64,000 nt of DNA from Pseudomonas sp. G2-4 (GCF_030064125.1 NZ_CP125957.1:2046001-2110000); one strand, 5' to 3'; positions 47,192 to 56,401 are shown, numbered from the stretch's first letter. Translations and numbers: made by a program. Notes: generated by a model not told the origin, from the letters alone.

Positions 47192-48436
47192 ATGTTCAGA
47201 CCGTTATCGATCTTTATCGGCACGCGCTATACCCGCGCCAAGCGCCGCAATCGCTTTGTTTCGTTCATCTCCATGACCTCGATGATCGGCCTCGCCCTGG
47301 GTGTGCTGGCGATGATCGTGGTGTTGTCGGTGATGAACGGCTTTCAGCGCGAAATGAGCTCGCGCATCCTCGGCATGGTGCCCCACGCCACCATCGTCGG
47401 TGTCAATCCGATCGACGACTGGCAACCGGTGGCCGCCGCGGCGCTGAAAAATCCCGAAGTTACTGCTGCCGTGCCGTTCACCGAGATGGAAGGCATGCTC
47501 AGCCACAAGGGTTCGATGCAACCGATCCAGATCAGCGGCATTGATCCGGCCCAGGAAGGCAAGGTATCCATCGTGGCCCAGCATATCGTCCAGGGCCGTC
47601 TCGACGCCTTGAAACCGGGCGAGTATGGCGTGGTGATCGGCGAAATCACCGCCCGACGCTTTCGCCTGAACGTCGGCGACAAAGTCACCCTGATCGTGCC
47701 GGAAATCAGCACTGCTCCCGGTGGTATTACCCCGCGGATGCAGCGGCTGAACGTGGTAGGCGTGTTCAAGGTCGGTGCCGAACTTGACGGCTCCATGGCC
47801 CTGATCCACCTGGCCGACGCCGCGCAGATGCAGCATTGGCAGCCGAACCAGGTGCAGAGCGTACGCCTGGCGGTGAAAGACCTGTATGCCGCGCCGCAAG
47901 TCTCTGGCGACATCGCGGCGGGGCTCGGCGCGAGCTATAAAGCCGATGACTGGACCCACACCCAGGGCAGCCTGTTCAGTGCCATGAAAATGGAAAAAAC
48001 CATGATTGGCTTGCTGTTGCTGATGATCGTCGCGGTGGCGGCGTTCAACATCATTGCCACTCTGATCATGGTGGTGAACGACAAGGGCGCGGATATCGCG
48101 ATCCTGCGCACCATCGGCGCCACGCCGCGGCAGATCATGGCGATCTTCATGGTCCAGGGCACGGTGATCGGTGTGGTCGGCACCCTGATCGGTGGCGTGC
48201 TGGGGGTGATTGCGGCGTTGAACGTCAGCGCCCTGGTGGGTTGGCTGGAACGGGTCAGTGGGCAGCACATCTTCAGTTCCGATGTGTACTTCGTCAGCAA
48301 CCTGCCGTCGGAGCTGCAGCGTGGCGATGTGCTGCTGATCTGTTCCGCTGGGTTCATCCTGAGCTTTCTCGCCACCGTGTACCCGGCGTGGCGTGCGGCG
48401 AAGATCGAGCCGGCGCAGGCGTTGCGGTATTCCTGA
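47192..48436 (+). CDS. lolE: Lipoprotein-releasing ABC transporter permease LolE
   Basis: A 414-residue permease, paralogue of LolC: both start MFRPL and share [31 protein letters not shown] and MIGLLLL segments, and their first ~70 nucleotides are largely the same. LolE normally contacts the incoming lipoprotein while LolC recruits LolA. The topology is one N-terminal and three C-terminal helices around a periplasmic domain. A strong hairpin with a T run lies between lolD and this gene, so its expression may depend on read-through or a promoter of its own. Confidence 0.92.
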   Translation: MFRPLSIFIGTRYTRAKRRNRFVSFISMTSMIGLALGVLAMIVVLSVMNGFQREMSSRILGMVPHATIVGVNPIDDWQPVAAAALKNPEVTAAVPFTEMEGMLSHKGSMQPIQISGIDPAQEGKVSIVAQHIVQGRLDALKPGEYGVVIGEITARRFRLNVGDKVTLIVPEISTAPGGITPRMQRLNVVGVFKVGAELDGSMALIHLADAAQMQHWQPNQVQSVRLAVKDLYAAPQVSGDIAAGLGASYKADDWTHTQGSLFSAMKMEKTMIGLLLLMIVAVAAFNIIATLIMVVNDKGADIAILRTIGATPRQIMAIFMVQGTVIGVVGTLIGGVLGVIAALNVSALVGWLERVSGQHIFSSDVYFVSNLPSELQRGDVLLICSAGFILSFLATVYPAWRAAKIEPAQALRYS

Positions 48437-48458
48437 TACGCCGCAGCCAGCCCCCCCG

Positions 48459-48594
48459 TGGCGAGGGAGCTTGCTCCCGCTGGGCTGCGCAGCAGCCCCA
48501 AAAGCGGCGGGCTTATTCTGGATGATGTGCAGGCTTTCAGATTTTTTGGGAGCGCTTCGCACTCCAGCGGGAGCAAGCTCCCTCGCCACAGGGG
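48459..48594. repeat. REP doublet, GGGAGCTTGCTCCC family
   Basis: Inverted GTGGCGAGGGAGC copies about 135 bp apart; the spacer is longer than in other copies of the family and contains non-palindromic sequence. Confidence 0.88.
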
Positions 48595-48599
48595 TTGTG

Positions 48600-49958
48600 T
48601 CAGGGCTGGCCGGCTTTGGGCAACTCAATCAAGAACCGCGTCCAGCCATCGGCTGATTCACAGCGGATCTGCCCGCCATGGGCGCGAATGATCGAGCGCG
48701 TTATCGCCAGTCCCAGCCCCGCATGTTCGCTGCTACCTTCCTGACGAGCCGGATCGGCACGGTAGAAACGGTCGAACAGGCGCGGCAGCAAGTCCGCCGC
48801 AATCCCCTCGCCACTGTTCTCCACGCTGACGCACACCCGGTGAGCCTCATCGACCATCCGCACCCGCACTTCACCGTCTCTGGGGGTGAAGCGTAGGGCG
48901 TTGTCCAGCAGGTTGGACAGGGCCCGGCGCAACATGCTGCGGTCACCCTCGATGCAGCCTTCGCCCTCACGGCTCAAGTGGACGTTGGCGTCTTCGGCCA
49001 GGGGCGCGAAGAACTCCAGCAGCACGTCGACTTCCGCTGCCAGCTCCAGCGGTTCGCGGTTGGGTGCCAGCAGGCCGTGGTCGGCCTTGGCCAGGTACAG
49101 CATGTCGTTGACCAGCTGCGCCATCCATTGCAGTTCTTCGAGGTTACTGTGCAAGGCCTCGCGGTAATCCTCCAGCGGTCGCTCGCGGGTGAGGGTGACC
49201 TGGGTGTGGGTCAGCAGGTTCGACAGCGGCGTGCGCAACTCATGGGCGATGTCGGCTGAGAACGCCGAGAGTCGTTGAAAGGCGTCGTCGAGTCGTCCGA
49301 GCATGGCATTGATGCTGTGGGCCAGTTCCGCCAGTTCGGCAGGCATCTGCTCTTCAGGCAGTCGGGCGTTGAGGGAGCGGGCCGAGACGCTCCCGGCGAT
49401 GGCGCCCATGCGTCGCAACGGGCGCAAGGCCCGTCGGGCGGCCCACGCGCCGAGCAGGGCGGTGGCCAGGGCCGAGAGGCCCACGGTCAGCCAGATCAGG
49501 TGCTGCATGCGTTGCAGGAAGTGCTGGTGATGGGTGATGTCCAGCAACAGCGTCAGTTGCGGCGAATTGGGTCGGTCGGGGTACAGCGGTGCGTTCAACA
49601 CGCGGTAAGCGCTGTCGCCATCGCTGAGGGTGGACAGGCCGGGACGCTCCGGCAGTTGAGCAGGAATCCGGATCGAGCTGTCGTACCAGCGCACGCCATC
49701 GCTGCCATTGATGCGCAGCGCCAGGTCGCCCTGACGACTCAATTCATCTTCCAGGCGGGTTTGGGTCTGCTCGGCGTCGAGGTCTTGCAGGGTGCGGCGC
49801 AGGCCGATCAGCTTGCCTTCCAGCAGTTGCTGGTCCAATTCGATGAAGTGCGCCTCGCTGCCGCGGCTGAACAGTACTCCGGCAAACAACGACACCACCG
49901 CCGTGCAGGCGGCGAACAGCAGGGCCAGGCGGCTGCTCAGCGACCACTGACCCCTCAC
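48600..49958 (-). CDS. Heavy-metal sensor histidine kinase (CusS/CopS-like)
   Basis: A 452-residue membrane kinase. Helix one is about residues 8-28, a periplasmic sensor domain follows, helix two is about 155-175, then a HAMP domain ([17 protein letters not shown]). The phosphorylated histidine is in [15 protein letters not shown] near residue 240; the ATPase motifs are [20 protein letters not shown] and HAGLGLAI. It resembles the copper/silver CusS-CopS group. GTG 49958 overlaps the regulator's TGA, so the pair is coupled. The neighbouring cupredoxin supports copper sensing. Confidence 0.9.
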   Translation of the reverse strand: MRGQWSLSSRLALLFAACTAVVSLFAGVLFSRGSEAHFIELDQQLLEGKLIGLRRTLQDLDAEQTQTRLEDELSRQGDLALRINGSDGVRWYDSSIRIPAQLPERPGLSTLSDGDSAYRVLNAPLYPDRPNSPQLTLLLDITHHQHFLQRMQHLIWLTVGLSALATALLGAWAARRALRPLRRMGAIAGSVSARSLNARLPEEQMPAELAELAHSINAMLGRLDDAFQRLSAFSADIAHELRTPLSNLLTHTQVTLTRERPLEDYREALHSNLEELQWMAQLVNDMLYLAKADHGLLAPNREPLELAAEVDVLLEFFAPLAEDANVHLSREGEGCIEGDRSMLRRALSNLLDNALRFTPRDGEVRVRMVDEAHRVCVSVENSGEGIAADLLPRLFDRFYRADPARQEGSSEHAGLGLAITRSIIRAHGGQIRCESADGWTRFLIELPKAGQP

Positions 49959-50635
49959 AGGCTGCGCTCTTCAAGCACATAGCCCATGCCGCGCACGGTG
50001 TGGATGAGTTTGCTGGGGAAGTCATCGTCAATCTTGATGCGCAGGCGCCGGATCGCGACTTCGATGACATTGGTGTCGCTGTCGAAATTCATGTCCCAGA
50101 CTTGGGACGCGATCAGGGATTTGGGCAGCACCTCGCCCTGGCGGCGCAGGAGCATTTCCAGCAAGGCGAACTCCTTGGCGGTGAGGTCGATGCGCCGACC
50201 GCTGCGTTCGACGCGGCGGCGGATCAGGTCCAGACGCAGGTCCGCCAGTTGCAGGCTGGTTTCCTGGGGTGTCGAGCTGCCCCGGCGCAACAGGCTGCGC
50301 ACCCGCGCCAGCAGTTCGGAAAAAGCAAAAGGTTTGACCAGGTAATCATCGGCGCCCAACTCCAGGCCGTGCACCCGATCCTGTACTGCATCCCGCGCCG
50401 TGAGGAACAGCACGGGTGTATCCAGCCCGGCCCCGCGGACGGCTTGCAGAATCTGCCAGCCATCGCGACCGGGCAACATCACGTCGAGGATCAGCAAGGC
50501 GTATTCACCACTCAAGGCCAATTGCTGGCCGGTGATGCCATCGGCCACCAGGTCGGCGTTAAACCCGGCTTCGCTCAAGCCCTGGCGCAGGTATTGGCCG
50601 GTTTTCGTTTGGTCTTCGACGATCAGCAGTTTCAT
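49955..50635 (-). CDS. Heavy-metal response regulator (CusR/CopR-like)
   Basis: A 226-residue OmpR-type regulator. The receiver (about 1-115) has the acidic pocket in VEDQ, the phosphorylated Asp in [14 protein letters not shown] near residue 51 and the Lys in DDYLVKPF. The winged helix (about 125-220) includes [15 protein letters not shown] and [14 protein letters not shown] 50635 starts [11 protein letters not shown]. It is divergent from the cupredoxin gene, and a near-consensus CusR-type box lies between them. Downstream kinase overlaps by four bases. Confidence 0.93.
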   Translation of the reverse strand: MKLLIVEDQTKTGQYLRQGLSEAGFNADLVADGITGQQLALSGEYALLILDVMLPGRDGWQILQAVRGAGLDTPVLFLTARDAVQDRVHGLELGADDYLVKPFAFSELLARVRSLLRRGSSTPQETSLQLADLRLDLIRRRVERSGRRIDLTAKEFALLEMLLRRQGEVLPKSLIASQVWDMNFDSDTNVIEVAIRRLRIKIDDDFPSKLIHTVRGMGYVLEERSL

Positions 50636-50700
50636 GGGCGGCTCAAGGCAGGGTTTGAACGTAGGCGTTATACCGTGACGGGCAGGGTCATGGCGCAAGC

Positions 50701-50714
50701 TGACAAAGTTGTAA
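50701..50714. promoter_or_regulatory. CusR/CopR-type operator
   Basis: TGACAAAGTTGTAA matches the CusR dyad TGACAA-N2-TTGTCA with one mismatch. It lies 66 bp from the regulator start and 74 bp from the cupredoxin start, so it can serve both divergent promoters. Confidence 0.75.
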
Positions 50715-50787
50715 TCAAGGTGTCAGCCGACTGGCAGTTGCACACGGATAGAGTTTCCCACAAGCCGAATCTGATAGGAGTATGGAC

Positions 50788-51309
50788 ATGTTGATGGGAA
50801 ACCGCTTGATCCTGGCTGCTTTTACACTGGTGCTGAGTACGCCCACGTGGGCGTCGCCGGGCCATTTCGATTTCGGCCAGCCAGCACCGGCGGCCAAAGC
50901 CAATCGCAATATTGATGTGGTAATGGGGGACATGACGTTCGATCCCGGTGCGCTTGATATCAAGGCTGGGGAGACTGTCCGGTTCGTGCTGATCAACAAA
51001 GGACAGTTGCTCCACGAATTCAACCTGGGCAACGCCGCGATGCACGTCGAACATCAGCAGGAAATGCTCAAGATGCAGCAGAGCGGACAGATGACGCCGA
51101 CCGCGATGAAGCCGGGGATGGATCATGGCGCCATGAACCACGATCAGGCCAGCATGAAACACGACGACCCCAATAGCGTACTGGTGGAGCCGGGTAAAAC
51201 CGCCGAGCTGACCTGGACATTCACCCAGGCTACACGCCTTGAATTTGCCTGCAATGTCCCCGGTCATTACCAGGCCGGGATGAAGGGCGACCTGACTGTC
51301 AGTCAGTAA
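50788..51309 (+). CDS. Exported Met/His-rich cupredoxin
   Basis: A 173-residue periplasmic protein. The start at 50788 has GGAG seven bases upstream and gives a signal peptide (about 1-22, ending TWA). The cupredoxin barrel shows LLHEFN with the first ligand His and FACNVPGHYQAGM with Cys, His and Met ligands of a type 1 copper site. Between them lies a Met/His-rich insertion (about 85-125: EMLKMQQSGQM, MDHGAMNHDQASMKHDD) that probably binds extra copper. It follows a CusR-type box and diverges from the metal two-component genes, so copper tolerance or delivery is likely. PcoE/CopC-like proteins are other periplasmic options but lack this fold. Confidence 0.87.
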   Translation: MLMGNRLILAAFTLVLSTPTWASPGHFDFGQPAPAAKANRNIDVVMGDMTFDPGALDIKAGETVRFVLINKGQLLHEFNLGNAAMHVEHQQEMLKMQQSGQMTPTAMKPGMDHGAMNHDQASMKHDDPNSVLVEPGKTAELTWTFTQATRLEFACNVPGHYQAGMKGDLTVSQ

Positions 51310-51370
51310 GCACTCAAAGGCTGCGGCAAAGGCTGATAGAATCCGCTGATTCTTCAGTCAGGTTTCCGTC

Positions 51371-52201
51371 ATGCATCCCGCAGCCGAACATTCGCCGCTG
51401 GGTAAATCCAGCGAATACATCGCCACGTACACGCCGTCACTGCTGTTTCCGATCCCGCGCGCCGCGAAATGGGCGGAATTGGGCCTGACGGCCGAGACCT
51501 TGCCGTACAAGGGCGTGGATTTCTGGAACTGTTTCGAACTGTCGTGGCTGTTGCCGTCGGGTAAGCCAGTGGTGGCCATCGGTGAGTTTGCGATTCCTGC
51601 GGATTCGCCGAATATCATCGAATCCAAATCCTTCAAGCTGTACCTCAACTCCCTGAACCAGACCCAGTTCACCGATACCGCAAGCCTGGAAGCCACCCTG
51701 CGCCAGGACCTGTCGGCGGCGGCCGGGAAGCCGGTGGGCGTGCGGATTCGCAGCCTCAAGGATGTGGAAAGCGAAGGCATCGTGGCGCTGCCCGGTGCAT
51801 GCATCGACGACCTGGACATCAGTGTCGACTCGTACGAGCACCCGCGTCCGGAACTGCTGCGTTGCGATGATTCACGCATCGTCGAGGAAAGTTTGCACAG
51901 CCATCTGCTCAAGTCCAACTGCCCGGTGACCAGCCAACCAGATTGGGGCAGCGTAGCGGTGGAGTATCGCGGCGCGGCCCTGGACCACGCCAGCCTGTTG
52001 GCCTACATCGTCAGCTTTCGCCAGCATTCGGATTTCCATGAGCAATGCGTGGAGCGGATCTTTCTCGATCTGCAACGCTTGCTCAAGCCGGAGAAGTTGA
52101 CGGTGTATGCGCGGTATGTGCGTCGGGGTGGGCTGGATATCAATCCGTATCGCAGTACCGAAGCGGTGCAATTGCCGAATCACCGATTGGTCCGGCAATA
52201 A
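51371..52201 (+). CDS. queF: NADPH-dependent 7-cyano-7-deazaguanine reductase
   Basis: A 276-residue enzyme that reduces preQ0 to preQ1 in queuosine synthesis. Length and two-lobed T-fold architecture fit the long YqcD-type QueF. The NADPH/QueF motif is [15 protein letters not shown] near residue 85, the catalytic cysteine is in [12 protein letters not shown] near 184, and the substrate Glu/His region is [17 protein letters not shown]. No preQ1 riboswitch is visible in the 61 bp upstream. It ends at a REP pair and a terminator. Confidence 0.96.
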   Translation: MHPAAEHSPLGKSSEYIATYTPSLLFPIPRAAKWAELGLTAETLPYKGVDFWNCFELSWLLPSGKPVVAIGEFAIPADSPNIIESKSFKLYLNSLNQTQFTDTASLEATLRQDLSAAAGKPVGVRIRSLKDVESEGIVALPGACIDDLDISVDSYEHPRPELLRCDDSRIVEESLHSHLLKSNCPVTSQPDWGSVAVEYRGAALDHASLLAYIVSFRQHSDFHEQCVERIFLDLQRLLKPEKLTVYARYVRRGGLDINPYRSTEAVQLPNHRLVRQ

Positions 52202-52209
52202 AGAGCGTT

Positions 52210-52298
52210 TGTGGGAGCGAGCTTGCTCGCGATGAGGCCAGTCCATTCAACATTGATGTTGCTTGAAACTCCGCTATCGCGAGCAAGCTCGCTCCCAA
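52210..52298. repeat. REP doublet, GCGAGCTTGCTCGC family
   Basis: Inverted GTGGGAGCGAGC copies about 45 bp apart, directly before the shared terminator. Confidence 0.85.
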
Positions 52299-52328
52299 AA
52301 AGCCCTGCTATCGATAGCGGGGCTTTTT
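52297..52328. terminator. Bidirectional terminator between queF and the DUF4404 gene
   Basis: AAAAAGCCC-GCTATC and GATAGC-GGGCTTTTT arms meet with almost no loop; both strands carry a T run. Confidence 0.85.
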
Positions 52329-52342
52329 GCGTTTGGCGGGGG

Positions 52343-52606
52343 TCAGATTCCCATATTGCCCAAGGCTTGCACGATGTTGCGCAAGGTCCCGGCAAGGGTG
52401 GGGTGTTCCAGCTCGAAGCGTTCGACGGCCAGGTTCACATTGTCGGCGAGGTTGGTGTCCGGTGTTTTGGTTTCCAGTTCAAGCTCAAATTCGATCTGTT
52501 CCATCAGCGCCTGCAGGTCGGCGCGTTCGGCTTCGGACAGGGGTGGATTCTGTTCCAATTGCTCGCGCAGTGTGTTGAGCTGTTCTTGCAATTCGCGGGC
52601 AGGCAT
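52343..52606 (-). CDS. DUF4404 family protein
   Basis: An 87-residue, mostly helical protein with ARELQEQLNTLREQLEQNPPLS, a likely coiled coil, and the C-terminal motif ERFELEHPTLAGTLRNIVQALGNMGI typical of DUF4404. Function is unknown. The start at 52606 (MPARELQEQ) has AGGGAG about nine bases upstream; an in-frame ATG 16 codons upstream is not supported. Confidence 0.85.
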   Translation of the reverse strand: MPARELQEQLNTLREQLEQNPPLSEAERADLQALMEQIEFELELETKTPDTNLADNVNLAVERFELEHPTLAGTLRNIVQALGNMGI

Positions 52607-52715
52607 TGGCGTACTCCCTTTATTGATAGGCACAGCCATGGACCGCGACGGCACGTCAAAAGTCCATGGCTTGCCTTAAGAGTAATCCACCCTCACGCAC
52701 CCTGCATGATCCCGG

Positions 52716-53336
52716 TCATGGCTTCTCGCCTTTGAGTCGGCGCAGGCTGATATCGGCCAGGCAGGTGTCGAGTTCGCCCAGATGATCGATGACCGAATGC
52801 ACGCCCAGGCCGAACAGTTGCACGGTGGCCTTGGCGCGTTTGGTTTCCCGTTGCTGTTGGTTCAACGCCTGCCATTCGGCAGGCGCCAGGCCGCACAGCG
52901 AACCACAGGACGCCAGGCCAATGGTCCATAAACCCGCGTTGAGCCCTGACTGCAACAGCCTGGGTTCGCCACTGACCAATACACAACCGTCCAATTGCTG
53001 GACGTTCAGTGCCATCAAGGCCTGCCAACAGGCATGAGGCGCCGGCCATGGATTATTTGTTGCTGGAAGTTGCGGCGGTTGGATCCAGCCCGGTAACGAG
53101 GCGGCCAGGGCATGGCCGGTGGCGGGTGGCAGTTCGTCGAGCCAGGCGCAGGGAATTTCCTGACGCTGCAAGTGATGCAAACATTCGAGGGCGCCAAGCG
53201 TCGGTTGCGCATGCTCGACCGGCGTTGCCCCTGGCTGACGAATGCGCGCCCCGAAATCCACCAGGCATCCACTCAGGCCAAACAGTACGGCGGTCAGGCT
53301 GGGAGCGGGGAGGGGCAGGGCTTCGGCGCGGGGCAT
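52716..53336 (-). CDS. HAD-superfamily (PhnX-related) protein lacking the nucleophile
   Basis: A 206-residue protein resembling phosphonoacetaldehyde hydrolase: the N-terminal strand TAVLFGLSGCLVDFGAR aligns with the HAD loop-1 region of PhnX, ending in the same VDFG. The Asp nucleophile position is Gly here and no second Asp follows, so the classical phosphatase or phosphonatase reaction should not occur. GCVLVSGEPRLLQSGLNAGLWTIGL retains the later HAD-like region. AAGGA lies seven bases before the ATG. A related gene sits near mlaA in other pseudomonads. A regulatory or binding role is inference. Confidence 0.75.
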   Translation of the reverse strand: MPRAEALPLPAPSLTAVLFGLSGCLVDFGARIRQPGATPVEHAQPTLGALECLHHLQRQEIPCAWLDELPPATGHALAASLPGWIQPPQLPATNNPWPAPHACWQALMALNVQQLDGCVLVSGEPRLLQSGLNAGLWTIGLASCGSLCGLAPAEWQALNQQQRETKRAKATVQLFGLGVHSVIDHLGELDTCLADISLRRLKGEKP

Positions 53337-53540
53337 GGGAACATCCTTGAAATAACCAGCAGCCTAACGGTCCTCCATGACAGCCCGGTGACAGTGAGGT
53401 GTCGGCCCCCAACTGACAGAGGGGGCCTAGAATCGGCTTCTTTTTTTGGATGCTGCCAGTAGGACTTTTCCGCCTTATACTAGCCAGCTTACCGCCTGGG
53501 CTCGGCGCCCTTGCCTGAACAATCCAAGGAGTTTTCCCTT

Positions 53541-54230
53541 ATGCGCTGGAGCCATCGTCTAGCTCAGCTGTGTCTTTCCGCCGGCGTCCTGCTGGTTCCG
53601 TTCGCTGCCCAGGCCGCTACGGAAGAAGATCCTTGGGAAAGCATCAACCGTCCGATCTTCACCTTCAACGACACCCTCGATACCTATGCGCTCAAGCCAT
53701 TGGCCCAGGGTTATCAGTATGTGACGCCGCAGTTTCTCGAAGACGGCATCCATAACATGTTCCGCAACATCGGTGACGTGGGCAACCTGGCCAACAACGT
53801 GCTGCAGGCCAAGCCGGCCGCTGCCGGGGTCGACACGGCCCGTTTGATCTTCAACACCACCTTTGGCCTGCTGGGCTTCTTCGACGTCGGCACCCAGATG
53901 GGCCTGCAGCGCAGCGATGAAGACTTTGGCCAGACTCTGGGCTACTGGGGGGTGGGCAGCGGTCCCTATGTGATGCTGCCGGTGCTGGGTCCAAGCACCT
54001 TGCGTGACGCGCCGGCCAAGCTGGTCGATGACTACACGGCCCCGTATCGTTATATCGATAACGTGTCGGTGCGTAACTCCATTCGAGGCCTGAACGTCAT
54101 CGACACCCGCGCCAGCCTGCTGTCGGCCGAGAAGATGGTGACCGGCGACAAATATGTATTCCTGCGCAACGCCTTCCTGCAAAACCGCGAATTCAAGGTA
54201 AAGGATGGCCAGGTCGAAGACGATTTCTGA
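53541..54230 (+). CDS. mlaA: MlaA/VacJ-family protein
   Basis: A 229-residue outer-membrane-associated protein of the Mla pathway, which removes misplaced phospholipids from the outer leaflet. Family motifs are EDPWESINRPIFTFND, FRNIGDVGNLANNVLQ, FNTTFGLLGFFDVG and DFGQTLGYWGVGSGPYVMLPVLGPS. E. coli MlaA is a lipoprotein, but here the signal peptide (about 1-25) ends AAQA-A with no cysteine near the site, so ordinary signal peptidase I cleavage is expected. AAGGAG lies nine bases before ATG 53541. A terminator follows. Confidence 0.9.
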   Translation: MRWSHRLAQLCLSAGVLLVPFAAQAATEEDPWESINRPIFTFNDTLDTYALKPLAQGYQYVTPQFLEDGIHNMFRNIGDVGNLANNVLQAKPAAAGVDTARLIFNTTFGLLGFFDVGTQMGLQRSDEDFGQTLGYWGVGSGPYVMLPVLGPSTLRDAPAKLVDDYTAPYRYIDNVSVRNSIRGLNVIDTRASLLSAEKMVTGDKYVFLRNAFLQNREFKVKDGQVEDDF

Positions 54231-54249
54231 TTTCGACTCATACACCCGG

Positions 54250-54276
54250 AAGGCGGCCAAAAAGGCCGCCTTCTTT
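54250..54276 (+). terminator. Terminator of mlaA
   Basis: AAGGCGGCC, AAAAA loop, GGCCGCCTT, then CTTTGCTTT. Confidence 0.85.
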
Positions 54277-54574
54277 GCTTTGAGGCGGTGTTTGCGCCGG
54301 TTTGATCCTTCCATTGAGTTACGCTTCGCTCGGTTCTTATAACTCTCTGTGCTTTGACAAATAAAGACGGCGAGCGGCTATCTGCCTGAGCTTGAAACGC
54401 CCCGCGGATGGGAGTACCGTCTGCGCCTTAGAAGGGCACCTTTGATGTAACTGTGCGTAGGGCAAAAGCCTGAAGCCGGTACGACAGAGAGGCTAGAAAG
54501 CGAATCCAGTAGTGCGTGCCAGGTCAATTGCCTCAGCCCGCTACGCCAACCTAATTCTGGCGCCGTTTGCCCAC
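54277..54574. other. About 300-bp leader region upstream of rssB
   Basis: No coding frame is convincing. A TTGACA hexamer at 54354-54359 is followed about 19 bases later by CTATCT, a weak promoter candidate. The remaining ~190 bases contain several GGA motifs (for example CGCGGATGGGAG). It could be a structured leader or hold a small RNA; neither is shown. Confidence 0.4.
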
Positions 54575-55756
54575 ATGCCAAAAACCAGTGCCACGCTGCT
54601 GATAATCGATGATGACGAGGTGGTGCGAGCCAGCCTCGCGGCCTACTTGGAAGACAGTGGTTTCAGCGTCCTGCAGGCCAGTAATGGCCAACAGGGTCTT
54701 CAGGTATTCGAGCAAGACAAGCCCGACCTGGTCATCTGCGACCTGCGCATGCCGCAGATGGGCGGACTCGAACTCATTCGCCAGGTCACCGAGATCTCCT
54801 CGCAGACCCCGGTGATCGTGGTTTCGGGCGCGGGCGTGATGAACGACGCGGTCGAGGCGTTGCGCCTGGGCGCGGCGGATTACCTGATCAAGCCCCTCGA
54901 AGACCTGGCTGTGCTCGAGCACTCGGTGCGCCGGGCCCTGGACCGTTCGCGCCTGTTGGTGGAAAACCAGCGCTACCGCGAAAAGCTGGAAACCGCCAAT
55001 CGCGAGCTGGAAGCCAGCTTGAACCTGTTGCAGGAAGACCAGAACGCCGGGCGTCAGGTGCAGATGAACATGCTGCCGGTCAGCCCTTGGACCGTCGACG
55101 ATTTCCGCTTTGCCCACCAGATCATCCCGTCGTTGTACCTGTCGGGGGATTTCGTGGACTATTTCCGGGTCGATGAGCGACGAGTGGCGTTCTATCTGGC
55201 GGACGTTTCCGGCCATGGCGCTTCCTCGGCATTCGTGACGGTTCTGTTGAAGTTCATGACCACGCGCCTGTTGTTCGAATCCAAGCGCAACGGCACGTTG
55301 CCAGAATTCAAGCCGTCAGAAGTCCTTGGGCATATCAACCGAGGCCTGATCAGTTGTAAGCTGGGCAAACACGTCACAATGGTCGGTGGGGTCATCGACG
55401 AGGAGACTGGTTTGTTGACCTATAGCATCGGCGGTCACCTGCCGTTGCCTGTGTTGTATACACCAGACAGTGTTCGTTATCTGGAAGGGCGTGGTTTGCC
55501 GGTGGGCCTGTTCAATGAGGCTGTCTACGAAGACCACGTACTGGAATTGCCGCCAGTATTCAGCCTGACGCTGATGTCTGATGGCATTTTGGACCTTTTG
55601 ACAGAACCTACACTCAAAGAGAAAGAAGCGGCCTTGCCTGAACGGGTGAGAGCAGCGGGCGGCAGCCTGGAAGGCTTGCGTCAAGTGTTTGGATTAGCCA
55701 CGCTAGGGGAGATGCCGGATGATATCGCCCTGTTAGTGTTGAGCAGGAATCTTTGA
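54575..55756 (+). CDS. rssB: Response regulator with PP2C-type phosphatase domain (RssB)
   Basis: A 393-residue protein. The receiver (about 1-125) begins SATLLIIDDDEVVRASLAAYL and has the phosphorylated Asp in LVICDLRMPQMGG. A coiled-coil linker (RYREKLETANRELEASLNLLQ) leads to a SpoIIE-like PP2C phosphatase with LSGDFVDYF, LADVSGHGASSAFV and LMSDGILDL metal-binding motifs. In Pseudomonas such RssB proteins pair with the STAS protein RssC and tune sigma-S turnover. The next gene overlaps by one base and is exactly such a STAS partner. The start codon has a weak ribosome site. Confidence 0.9.
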   Translation: MPKTSATLLIIDDDEVVRASLAAYLEDSGFSVLQASNGQQGLQVFEQDKPDLVICDLRMPQMGGLELIRQVTEISSQTPVIVVSGAGVMNDAVEALRLGAADYLIKPLEDLAVLEHSVRRALDRSRLLVENQRYREKLETANRELEASLNLLQEDQNAGRQVQMNMLPVSPWTVDDFRFAHQIIPSLYLSGDFVDYFRVDERRVAFYLADVSGHGASSAFVTVLLKFMTTRLLFESKRNGTLPEFKPSEVLGHINRGLISCKLGKHVTMVGGVIDEETGLLTYSIGGHLPLPVLYTPDSVRYLEGRGLPVGLFNEAVYEDHVLELPPVFSLTLMSDGILDLLTEPTLKEKEAALPERVRAAGGSLEGLRQVFGLATLGEMPDDIALLVLSRNL

Positions 55757-56238
55757 TGAGTACCGGTAGAATCCAGTTCGCCGAGCAGGACGGCACCTTC
55801 GTCCTGAAGTTTGTCGGTGAAGTGCGCCTGACCCTGTGTTCGGCGCTGGATGCGACTATTGAGCGGATCTTCACTGCGCTGAACTTCAGCGCCATCGTGA
55901 TCGACCTGACCGAAACCCGCAGCATCGACAGCACCACCCTGGGCCTGCTGGCCAAACTGTCGATCCTGTCGCGGCAAAAGGTCGGCCTGCTGCCGACCGT
56001 GGTCACCACCCACAACGACATCACTCGCCTGCTGCAGTCCATGGGCTTTGATCAGGTGTTCAACATCGTTGGCGATCCCGTGCCATGCCCTGAATGCCTG
56101 GACGACCTGCCTGATCAGGACCAGTCTGAAGAAGAAGTGCGGATCAAGGTGCTTGAAGCCCACAAGATCCTCATGGGGCTCAACGACTCCAATCGTGAAG
56201 CGTTCCATGACCTGGTGAATGCGCTGGAGCGGCCTTGA
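55756..56238 (+). CDS. rssC: STAS-domain anti-sigma factor antagonist (RssC)
   Basis: A 160-residue protein with a STAS fold (about 1-105) beginning MSTGRIQFAEQDGTFVLKFVGEVRL. The phosphorylation site is the conserved serine in RSIDSTTLGLLAKL. An extra acidic and helical C-terminus follows a CPECLDDLPDQD stretch. Its start overlaps the rssB stop by one base (TGATG), so the two are coupled; the PP2C domain of RssB is the likely phosphatase acting on this protein. Confidence 0.9.
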   Translation: MSTGRIQFAEQDGTFVLKFVGEVRLTLCSALDATIERIFTALNFSAIVIDLTETRSIDSTTLGLLAKLSILSRQKVGLLPTVVTTHNDITRLLQSMGFDQVFNIVGDPVPCPECLDDLPDQDQSEEEVRIKVLEAHKILMGLNDSNREAFHDLVNALERP

Positions 56239-56269
56239 GCCTTGGGCTTTGTGTAGGCTGCACCGGCTT

Positions 56270-56363
56270 CATCGCGAGCAAGCTCGCTCCCACAGGTGTT
56301 GTGGCATTCTCTTAATCGAGCCCAACCGACATCCCCTGTGGGAGCGAGCTTGCTCGCGATGGC
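56270..56363. repeat. REP doublet, GCGAGCTTGCTCGC family
   Basis: Inverted ATCGCGAGCAAGCTCGCTC copies about 45 bp apart between convergent rssC and tal. Confidence 0.85.
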
Positions 56364-56401
56364 GTTTGTCGACTCGCCACATCTCTTAAGCCAAGCGGCA
56401 T

